Source: Bacteroidales bacterium (lineage in GTDB: Bacteria; Bacteroidota; Bacteroidia; Bacteroidales; Muribaculaceae). Taken from it: a DNA stretch of 56,503 nucleotides. The stretch's first letter is position 1; each line of letters opens with the position of its first letter. The DNA lies in contig SUXH01000017.1 in NCBI GenBank assembly GCA_015061055.1, forward strand, positions 1 through 56,503. The letters are read 5' to 3'. This document shows, one piece after another, positions 39,455 to 47,900 of this stretch. A program made the position numbers and the translations under genes. The notes below the pieces were generated by a model. That model saw only the letters and a list, made by a program, of their open reading frames with translations. It did not search any database and had not been told where the DNA came from.

Positions 39455-39937
39455 ATGTTTTTACCTTTTAGCAGATATAAAGTTGCCTGTCGAGAAAAAC
39501 AACTATTAGAAAAAATTCTTTTCGACACATATTGCGTACTTAAAGATGTACCATCACCAACTGCTCAATCAATTGAAATGAGTATGTTATTATACCAATT
39601 TAATAATATACTCAATTTTACTGAAATAAAAATGCCTCAATTATCCGGATACGAGACACATTACTGGAGAGATTACGACAAAAAATACGAGATTCGCACA
39701 TCTTACCAACTCGATAACGACACCTTAACAATCTACATAGTCATCGACCCCGAGATTTCTCCTATACCGGGTATTACCACTTATGGATGTAGTGCTATGC
39801 ACCGGCTATTTTACAACAGCAATCAGGGCTTAGTTGCTTATCAATTATCACATAAAGAAAAAGTTAATATGAGAACTCACTACGAAGGTCCCAAAAAGGA
39901 TTCTTTTATAACTAAATTCAAAAAACTTTTCTCATAA
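39455..39937 (+). CDS. Hypothetical protein, 160 residues
   Basis: Unrecognised. From the ATG at 39455 the protein begins MFLPFSRYKVACREKQ and shows no signal peptide, membrane helix or known motif. It has mixed alpha/beta composition and ends in a Lys-rich tail (FITKFKKLF). An alternative TTG start at 39374 would add a hydrophobic 27-residue N-terminus but conflicts with the promoter box. It stands alone between the nuo promoter region and the receptor gene. Base composition is more AT-rich than its neighbours. Confidence 0.6.
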   Translation: MFLPFSRYKVACREKQLLEKILFDTYCVLKDVPSPTAQSIEMSMLLYQFNNILNFTEIKMPQLSGYETHYWRDYDKKYEIRTSYQLDNDTLTIYIVIDPEISPIPGITTYGCSAMHRLFYNSNQGLVAYQLSHKEKVNMRTHYEGPKKDSFITKFKKLFS

Positions 39938-39968
39938 TTCAAGCATAATAAATCACTACTTTTAGCTA

Positions 39969-39999
39969 TTGTAAGCATCGAAAGCGGTTAGTAACTTTG
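39969..39999 (+). promoter_or_regulatory. Promoter of the TonB-dependent receptor gene
   Basis: TTG (39969-39971), a 20-base spacer and TAACTTTG (39992-39999) match the consensus well. The receptor ATG is only eight bases further, so the mRNA would be leaderless or nearly so. Confidence 0.6.
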
Positions 40000-40007
40000 C
40001 AACCGAT

Positions 40008-42263
40008 ATGGTATGTTCTATTATAAATATATCCAAACCAATCGCAACTGTATGCTCACTTGCAATAGCGTTTTGTTCTGCCACATTTGCGCAGGAACAC
40101 TCTGTCGACACAACTCTTTTCCTCAATGAAATCACAATATCGGCAATCAAGCAAGATGTCAACTTGACGCAATCGGGTACGGCAAACACCCAAATCAAAG
40201 GTCGCGATATCGAGAAGTTCAATATCATTTCAGCGAAAAATATCAGTGAAATTGCGCCCAACCTACACATTCCCGATTATGGTTCACGTATCACATCATC
40301 AATCTATGTGCGTGGTATGGGTACACGAATCGACCAGCCGGTTATTGGAATGAACATCGACAACATTCCAATAATGGATAAAAACAACTATGATTTCGAC
40401 ATTATCGATATTGCGCGCATCGAAATATTACGTGGTCCTCAGAGCACTCTTTTCGGGCGTAACACGATGGGTGGGCTTATCAATATTTACACTCTTTCTC
40501 CTCTCTCCTATCAAGGCGTCCGCATTCTCTCAGAATATGCATCGGGCAACACTTACAAAGCAGCCGTCTCTGTTTACAATAAATTCAGCAACCAATTAGG
40601 TGCAAGTCTCACAGCACAATATTCTTCGACCGATGGTTTTTTTATCAATGAATCTAACGGCGAAAAGTGTGACAATGAACGTCAATGGGGAGGACGATTC
40701 AAATTACAATGGAGACCTTCACGTAACTTACACATCGACAACACGTTCTACTTCTCCATACTTCGACAAGGTGGTTACCCTTATGAATCTGCAACTACCG
40801 GAATTATAGCATATAACGACACTTGTTTCTATCGCCGCAACTCTTTTAACGACGGATTGACAATTCGTTGGATTACTCCACATTTCACACTATCAAGCAT
40901 CACAAGTTTTCAATACATTGATGATAATATGACTCTCGATCAGGATTTCTTGCCATTGTCTTATTTTACTCTCACTCAAGCACGCAAGCAATCCACCATA
41001 ACTCAGGACTTCATCTTGAAAGGAAACGACAGCAATCAATACAAATGGATTCTTGGAGCATTTGGATTCTATAAGCATCTTGATATGAGTGCTCCGGTGG
41101 CATTCAAGGACTATGGTATTGAGCAACTCATTGAAAATAATCGCAACAATGCCGTCCCGTCTTACCCTATATATTGGGACACTCGCAGTTTCTTGTTGGA
41201 AAGTGAGTTTGAGAACCCCAATTACGGGCTTGCACTTTATCATCAATCATCCTATTCTGTTGACCGATGGATTTTCACAGCAGGATTGCGTCTTGATTAC
41301 GAGAAAACCGATCTTTCTTATCTAAGCCAATGCAACACAAGCTACTCCACCTACGAAGGCAGTGTCGGTCCAAATAACCTTTTTGCCAACAGCCCTGTCA
41401 ACATTCACGACACAGGCGATATAAGCAAAGATTTCATTCAGTTATTACCTAAGATATCAGCAATATACCAATTACCCACCAAGAATCGATCCACAATATT
41501 TTTCAGCCTTGCAAAGGGCTATAAAGCAGGCGGATTCAACACCCAAATGTTCAGCGACGTGCTACAACAAAGACTTATGGGCGTAATGGGACTAAGCGCA
41601 AGCTACGACATCAATCAAGTTGTGGGATACAAACCCGAACAAAGTTGGAATGCTGAGCTCGGCACTCACCTCACTACCGACAACAACAATTTCACTGCCG
41701 ACATTTCGGCATTCTACATTCGATGCACCGACCAACAACTCACTCGGTTTCCCGATGGAAACACCACCGGTCGCATTATGAGCAATGCCGGAAAAGCGAG
41801 AAGTTTTGGCGCTGAAATATCGCTCAAATACACTCCCACACAAAATTTGGAGTTCAATGCCAACTATGGTTACACCAACGCCAAATTTATTGAATACAAC
41901 AATGGGCAACAGGATTTTGCGGGCAAACAGATACCATATTCACCTACCAACACAATGTTTGCTTCAGCAAGCTACAAAATACCCACAAATGTTTTTTGGC
42001 TCGAAAGCATTTCCCTCAATGCCAATGTAAAAGGCGTGGGCGAAATTTATTGGGACGAAAGCAACTCTATGTCTCAACCTTTCTATGCCACAGTGGGTGC
42101 ATCAGTTAGATTTGAAAACAAAGATTATTCCTTTGACCTATGGACGCAAAACCTCACCGATACCGACTTCAACACATTTTATTTCGTATCGATTGGCAAT
42201 GCGTTTTTACAACGTGGCAAACCTCGTATAATAGGAGCCACATTAAGAATAAATATTAACTAA
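40008..42263 (+). CDS. TonB-dependent outer-membrane receptor
   Basis: A 751-residue receptor. Signal peptide (cleaved near FAQ-E, residue ~29), plug domain (residues ~45-165; SSIYVRGMGTRIDQPV; RIEILRGPQSTLFGRNTMGG) and a 22-strand beta-barrel ending in an aromatic-rich strand. There is no N-terminal carboxypeptidase-like domain, so it is not a SusC-type glycan transporter; iron chelate, haem, cobalamin or another small ligand is more likely. The substrate cannot be told. It is followed after 22 bases by an unusual two-domain lipoprotein that may be its surface partner. Confidence 0.9.
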   Translation: MVCSIINISKPIATVCSLAIAFCSATFAQEHSVDTTLFLNEITISAIKQDVNLTQSGTANTQIKGRDIEKFNIISAKNISEIAPNLHIPDYGSRITSSIYVRGMGTRIDQPVIGMNIDNIPIMDKNNYDFDIIDIARIEILRGPQSTLFGRNTMGGLINIYTLSPLSYQGVRILSEYASGNTYKAAVSVYNKFSNQLGASLTAQYSSTDGFFINESNGEKCDNERQWGGRFKLQWRPSRNLHIDNTFYFSILRQGGYPYESATTGIIAYNDTCFYRRNSFNDGLTIRWITPHFTLSSITSFQYIDDNMTLDQDFLPLSYFTLTQARKQSTITQDFILKGNDSNQYKWILGAFGFYKHLDMSAPVAFKDYGIEQLIENNRNNAVPSYPIYWDTRSFLLESEFENPNYGLALYHQSSYSVDRWIFTAGLRLDYEKTDLSYLSQCNTSYSTYEGSVGPNNLFANSPVNIHDTGDISKDFIQLLPKISAIYQLPTKNRSTIFFSLAKGYKAGGFNTQMFSDVLQQRLMGVMGLSASYDINQVVGYKPEQSWNAELGTHLTTDNNNFTADISAFYIRCTDQQLTRFPDGNTTGRIMSNAGKARSFGAEISLKYTPTQNLEFNANYGYTNAKFIEYNNGQQDFAGKQIPYSPTNTMFASASYKIPTNVFWLESISLNANVKGVGEIYWDESNSMSQPFYATVGASVRFENKDYSFDLWTQNLTDTDFNTFYFVSIGNAFLQRGKPRIIGATLRININ

Positions 42264-42285
42264 TCCACAATAAAAAGTATTAATT

Positions 42286-43173
42286 ATGAAAAAAGTATTT
42301 TATTTAATCGCTTTAGTTTTCGCAGTATTCACAACATCTTGCACAAACGAAGACGACAACAACTTTAATGAAAAATTAGTATTGCAACACATTTATAGCG
42401 TTACAAGCAAAAACGGTGCAACGACAACTTATGAACCCACTTATTTCACCTATGAGCTTAACTATAATAATGGCACCGCTGATATCACACTTAAAGATGT
42501 AAAATTCAGCCCTATGATGCCAAATATCACTATGGATCTTAAAAATGTCCCTTTCACGTCTTCTATGACCGGAGTTAAAATAAATGCAACTGATTTGATT
42601 CCTGAAGTTGGTGGCACCCCAATGAATGATTATACAATTACTTCATTTGCTTGTCGTATTGCACATTCCTCTGTTACAAATATTAGTACAAGTATGGTTT
42701 CGTTTGTAGTAAACAATGCTTTCACTATTAATGCATACCCAAATCCATCTACATTTGAACATGACAGCAACACTCATGTAGTAGACATTGTTAGCAGTAG
42801 TACTACGACCGATTTTGACTACAACAAAACAAAATATGCTATCGTCCTAAATCAAGAAACAAACCTTGCTGATATCTATCTTTATAATGTAAAATTTGCT
42901 GATGGTATGCCTGCTATGAATATGATTTTCAAGAGCGTTTCTTTCACTTCTACTGCATCTGGATTTGATTTTACATGTGAAGAGTTGATTCCTTGCCTAA
43001 ACAATTCAGAACAAACTCCAGTAGACAGCTACCCTATCAAAAATCTAACTGCATCTGTATCAGGTGGCAAACTTTCTATTAATTTCCTATGCAACAACAC
43101 TATAGCAAATCGTTTATACTCAGTAAAATCTACTGCATATATGTTTGAATCCGATTCTCTACCGACAAACTAA
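42286..43173 (+). CDS. Lipoprotein with two tandem homologous domains
   Basis: A 295-residue predicted lipoprotein (lipobox TTSC, Cys19). After the signal there are two similar ~115-residue domains. The first covers roughly residues 45-150 (ITLKDVKFSPMMPNITMDLK, VPFTSSMTGVKI, ATDLIPEVGG). The second covers 175-285 (IYLYNVKFADGMPAMNMIFK, VSFTSTASGFDF, CEELIPCLNN). This indicates an internal duplication. I do not recognise the family; the beta-rich pattern suggests a calycin-like or beta-sandwich fold. Coupled with the receptor gene and followed by a strong terminator, it is probably the ligand-binding partner. Confidence 0.8.
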   Translation: MKKVFYLIALVFAVFTTSCTNEDDNNFNEKLVLQHIYSVTSKNGATTTYEPTYFTYELNYNNGTADITLKDVKFSPMMPNITMDLKNVPFTSSMTGVKINATDLIPEVGGTPMNDYTITSFACRIAHSSVTNISTSMVSFVVNNAFTINAYPNPSTFEHDSNTHVVDIVSSSTTTDFDYNKTKYAIVLNQETNLADIYLYNVKFADGMPAMNMIFKSVSFTSTASGFDFTCEELIPCLNNSEQTPVDSYPIKNLTASVSGGKLSINFLCNNTIANRLYSVKSTAYMFESDSLPTN

Positions 43174-43202
43174 TGATACAATACAGTTGATTTTTTATTT
43201 AC

Positions 43203-43236
43203 AGCGTTGATTTTATTGTGAATCAACGCTTTTTTT
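43203..43236 (+). terminator. Terminator after the receptor/lipoprotein pair
   Basis: AGCGTTGATT (43203-43212) pairs perfectly with AATCAACGCT (43221-43230), followed by six T. Confidence 0.92.
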
Positions 43237-43317
43237 AGCTCTTTTCACAAACATTTTACGTCCATTTTGCCATAAACTCAAAACTTTGCATTAAATTTAC
43301 ATCAAATTTAGTTTTTA

Positions 43318-43875
43318 ATGACTCAGAAAGACTATAACGAAGAAACAATCATCGAGGAGTTACGCAACGAGGACACTCGACAACGAGCTTTTAATAAAGT
43401 GATGCGGCATTACACCCAGCCTCTTTATTGGCAGATTCGTCGTATGGTAATCGACCACGAAAACACCAACGATATTCTGCAAGAAACATTCATTAAGGCT
43501 TGGGTAAACATCAATCACTTCCGAGGCGATGCAAAATTATCTACTTGGCTGTACAAAATAGCTATCAACGAATCTATTACATTCCTCAACAAAGAGCGCA
43601 ACAAGCACACATCATCTATCGACGACGAAGATTCATTCCTTATCAACAATCTGCAAGCCGACGAGTGGTTTGATGGCGACGACTTGCAATATGAATTGCA
43701 AAAAGCCATTAATCGACTGCCCGAAAAACAACGACTTGTTTTCAATATGAGATACTTCGATGAGATGAAATATGAAGATATGTCGGAGATTCTTGGCACA
43801 TCAGTTGGTGCTCTCAAAGCCTCCTATCATCACGCTTCTAAAAAAATTGAAGATTTTTTCTCTGAAACCAATTAA
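43318..43875 (+). CDS. ECF-type RNA polymerase sigma factor
   Basis: A 185-residue sigma-70-family protein with only regions 2 and 4. Region 2: QIRRMVIDHENTNDILQETFIKAWVNI, here split at residue ~45-72. Region 4: LPEKQRLVFNMRYFDEM and YEDMSEILGTSVGALKASYHHA. It starts a small cluster with a membrane protein and a CpxP-like protein, which suggests control of an envelope response. No classical anti-sigma domain is recognisable in the next gene, but that protein is placed where one would be expected. Confidence 0.92.
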   Translation: MTQKDYNEETIIEELRNEDTRQRAFNKVMRHYTQPLYWQIRRMVIDHENTNDILQETFIKAWVNINHFRGDAKLSTWLYKIAINESITFLNKERNKHTSSIDDEDSFLINNLQADEWFDGDDLQYELQKAINRLPEKQRLVFNMRYFDEMKYEDMSEILGTSVGALKASYHHASKKIEDFFSETN

Positions 43876-43908
43876 ACCATTATCCCTTTATTTTGTCAAA
43901 CTAACGAA

Positions 43909-44298
43909 ATGAAAAGTAAAAAATCTGACATATTATCACAAGTTGGACACCAATCGGGTTTTAAAGTGCCGGGGAACTATTTTGAAGACTTCACTTCAAA
44001 AATGGAAGAAATTATCCCTCAGCACAGCATAATTCCCGAAGTAAAACCCACAATGTGGAATCGTTTACGTCCTTATGTTTACCTTGCTGCAATGTTTGCC
44101 GGGATATGGTGTATGATGTGGATTTTTAACGACCTTGCCCGTACATCAAAAAACGGGCAATACAACCTCGACATCGTGGCAGGATTCCAATACGAAGAAA
44201 ATATCGATGAAATCTTAATGTATGGTGATATATCGGAATACGATATTTACACCTATAAAGATAGTGTGGCTGCCGACGAAGCTAACGATTTACCATAA
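43909..44298 (+). CDS. Small single-pass membrane protein, possible anti-sigma factor
   Basis: A 129-residue protein. The cytoplasmic N-terminal part contains FKVPGNYFEDF, a motif often seen in proteins encoded after ECF sigma genes in Bacteroidota. A single helix follows at residues ~55-73 (VYLAAMFAGIWCMMWIF) and then an acidic, Tyr-rich tail. It begins 33 bases after the sigma gene. Function is inferred from position; no enzyme motif is seen. Confidence 0.7.
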   Translation: MKSKKSDILSQVGHQSGFKVPGNYFEDFTSKMEEIIPQHSIIPEVKPTMWNRLRPYVYLAAMFAGIWCMMWIFNDLARTSKNGQYNLDIVAGFQYEENIDEILMYGDISEYDIYTYKDSVAADEANDLP

Positions 44299-44324
44299 TA
44301 GTACACTAAATATCTCTCTGTTTT

Positions 44325-44801
44325 ATGAAAAAAGTCTTTTCTATAGCTATATTATTCTCTGTGCTATTCGCTCAAAGTTGTTTCCTTTTTGCTCAAGAAA
44401 ACAAATCTCAACCCAACAAATGGATGGAGGAAGTGAAAAACTTTAAGCACACGTTCCTTATCAAAGAAACTCAAATGACCGATGAGCAAAGTAAAGTGTT
44501 TATTCCACTCTACACCGAAATGGAGAAGAAAGTATTTCAAGCTAATAGAAATGCACGACAAATGGCAACTGATTTGTCAAAAGAACAAAATGAAGTAACC
44601 GACGAACATTACACTGCTGTTGCTAAAGCCCTCTCCGACGTGAAAGCTATAGAGGCAGAAATCGAAAACGAATATTTCAAAATATTTGCTAATATTCTTT
44701 CACCAAAACAACTATTCTTATTGAAACGTGCCGAAAATCGTTTTGCAATAGAAATGTTGAACCATAACAAGCGGAGCAAAGAAAAACAAGACAACGATTA
44801 A
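44325..44801 (+). CDS. CpxP/Spy-like periplasmic helical protein
   Basis: A 158-residue exported protein (signal peptide to about residue 24, FLFAQ). The mature part is almost entirely helical and charged, with LIKETQMTDEQSKVFIPLYTEM and ILSPKQLFLLKRAENRFA. This is the pattern of Spy/CpxP-type and related Bacteroidota proteins, in which a helical bundle binds unfolded proteins or senses the envelope. It is the third gene of the sigma-factor cluster and is followed by a terminator. Confidence 0.7.
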   Translation: MKKVFSIAILFSVLFAQSCFLFAQENKSQPNKWMEEVKNFKHTFLIKETQMTDEQSKVFIPLYTEMEKKVFQANRNARQMATDLSKEQNEVTDEHYTAVAKALSDVKAIEAEIENEYFKIFANILSPKQLFLLKRAENRFAIEMLNHNKRSKEKQDND

Positions 44802-44825
44802 AATTTACAACATATTGATTCATTT

Positions 44826-44872
44826 AATCTCGAAACATAAAAGCTTTATTTTTATATGTTTCGAGATTTTTT
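44826..44872 (+). terminator. Terminator after the sigma-factor cluster
   Basis: AATCTCGAAACATA (44826-44839) pairs perfectly with TATGTTTCGAGATT (44855-44868), followed by a T-run. A 14-base-pair stem. Confidence 0.93.
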
Positions 44873-44910
44873 CTAAACAGTAATTGTTATAACTTACAAA
44901 ACAATATATT

Positions 44911-47900
44911 ATGAAGAATATAATCAATCTAATTATAACATTAGTTATCACTATCTCTGCTACAAATACATTAGCACAAAAATCTAATGTTGATAACAAG
45001 AATATTAACATTGAGTTTTCTTTTGAACAACCCGATTTTAATTATCCTCAATCTGTAATAACAGATGCGTCCGACGAATTAGAGAAAGCTCTCAAACTTA
45101 ATGACGGTGAGCGCATAGTTCTTGCTCTCATCCAATCATCGTTAGCTAAATCTATGATTTCAACCGATTCGTTGCCAACAATCATCGATGAAATCGAGCA
45201 TTTTGCTAATACCGAGAAAGATGAATGTATCAAGTCTACACTCTTTCTCCTTGAAGCCAAAATTCTTAACAGCTACTATTGCAACAACAAATATAAATTA
45301 TCAAGCAGAACATCTCTTAACACCACCCCTTCAAGTGTATTTGAATGGAATGCATCGCAATTTAAGAACAAAATCTCACTTCTATTAAATCAGGCTCTCA
45401 ACTACAAAAAGAAACTGATTAACACACCTGTTTCCGATTACAAGAAAATCGTAAAAATCAACGATGAATCGGTAAACATCTACCCTACTATGTTCGATTT
45501 CATCGCATATCAAAGCATTGAAATTTACAAGAGTTGGGATATTAAAAGTTTTAGAAATATTTTTGTTAATACTCCTTTAAACGAAACAAATTATAGCGAA
45601 GAAGTCAACTCAATATATAAAACCCTGCTTTCATCGCACAAAAATGGCAGTTTACCTTACATTAATGCTATCTGCGAAAAAGAGATTTTCAACAATTCAA
45701 TTAAAACTGACTTTCTTGACAATTCTGCTATGCAGCTAAAGTTATCATCTCTTTATGATGAATACAAAAACAACCCGAATGTTGCTCCTATTATACTTAA
45801 ACTTGAAGGATCTGACAAAAAACTTTACAACATTTATAGCAACTATATTGAACAATACCCTCAAAGCATATTCACTCCAACTATCAAAAGTAAGAAACTA
45901 AATTTAGAGAAACGAAGTGCCACTCTATCATTTGAAAGATTCGTTACTACTGCCGATAGTATTAAGATTGAATGCCAAGCTGAAAACACAAACAACATAG
46001 AATTAGCTATATATACAACAGAAAATGCCGACTACATTCGTAGCAATAAGTTTATGAAAAATAAGCCTGTAGCTACTCACACGTTCTCAATAAAAGGTGT
46101 TATTCCTTTTTCCGACACAATTCATATTACTATCCCACCTCTTGACTATGGTTGTTATACAATAGTAGCCAATTCTATCGATCAAAATGGAAATAAAGAA
46201 GAACTTTCAACTAACTACGGATATAATTCTTTTATTGTCACCGATATTTCTTCTTTTTCAATCTGTAATCGCTCTGAAAAGACAAGACAAGTTTTTGCTG
46301 TTGATGCTATCACAGGCAAACCTCTTTCCGGTGTGAGAATTGCGTCTAAACCAATAAACAAGAAACTTAAAAAGCTAAACGAAATCTCGACAGAAGACGG
46401 CAGTATAAATGTTCCTAATAGCAACTATCGTTATTTTGATTTTATAAAAGGTAGCGACAATTGCTACTCTTGGAATTATTATAGTTATTTCTACAATCAA
46501 AACGATACTTCTTTTCAATATAATTGCAATATTTACACCGATTTTGCTATCTATCGACCGGGCGACACTATTAAAATGGCAGCTGTGTGCAATCGAACTA
46601 ATGTGTTCAAAAAAGAACTTGCCACTAATCTAAAAGTGAAAGCGACTCTCTTTGATGCCAACTTTGATTCTATTTCAAGCGTGAGCTTAATCACCGATGA
46701 AATGGGAAGAATTACACACAATTTCCCTATCCCAACCAACAGATTGAACGGTGAATTCTCTATCGTTTTAGCTAACGAAGGAAATGGAGTACAACTTGCC
46801 AACCATCGTATCGCTATAAGCGAATTTAAAACGCCTACGTTTTTCATCGAATTCATCGAAGAAAAACATTCATATCCTGAAGATGGGAATATAACTCTTC
46901 AAGGTATAGTAAAAACATTTAGTGGAATGCCGTTGGCTGATGTTTCAGTTTTCTGTGAGCTACAAAAAGCTTCATTATATAGTGATTTCTCAAGCATTGC
47001 AAATACTACAATTTCTACCGATGAAATGGGAGCATTTTCCATTTCTTTCAGTGCTTCGGCAACAAAAAATTACAATAAACACAATCGATACATTTTTGAT
47101 TGTTATCGCATAGTTGCCACAGCTACCGACAATGTTGGTGAAACACAAACTGCCAATTCAAAAACATTTTACATCGGTAAAGCTATCGTTATGAATTGGA
47201 ATGGAGACAACACAATAAGTTCCGATGCTTCACAAAGTGTAAAACTTCCTATTTCACTTATTTCATATGAAGAAAATGCACCGCAAAGTTACCCTTGTAT
47301 TCTTCGTCTTTGTGACACTTATGGCAAGGAGGTTGCTACAATTCCGTTTGGATCAGAAAATCCCACATTTGATTTTTCTGCTATCGCATCGGGAGAATAC
47401 TCGATAAATGCGTGGTTAAAGAGTGATACAACCATTCGAATTCAACAAAACTACAAATTAATACTTTATCGCCCTTCCGACACCGAATCTCCTATAAATA
47501 GTACTCTTTGGACTCCTGTTAAGACTATAAAAAATGCTCCGGGAGCTAATGGTACTATACTTATCGGTTCGTCATTTGATAACACTCCGGTCTATTACAC
47601 TGTGTGCTATCTCGACAAGATTCTACGACAGGGTTGGATTACACTTCGTAAAGGCTTATCGCATTTCAATTATACTATGCCAAAAGAAATGCTTGATGGA
47701 GAAAGAATCATTATCAGTCTTTACAATATTCATAATAATGTTAAGCAATCTTATGAAATTTCAGTTTATGCTGAAGAAGATAAACCTCAAGCGACATTAT
47801 CTATTGAATCGTTCCGTAATCTAATCACGCCTAACAGCCACGAGAAGTGGACTTTACATCTTGCCATTGATGGCAAACCTGTTGCTAATGCTGCAATTAT

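Noticed and set aside
40008..43173. Treating the receptor and lipoprotein as a SusC/SusD glycan-uptake pair.
   Set aside because: The receptor lacks the N-terminal carboxypeptidase-like domain and the lipoprotein has no SusD-type helical repeats.
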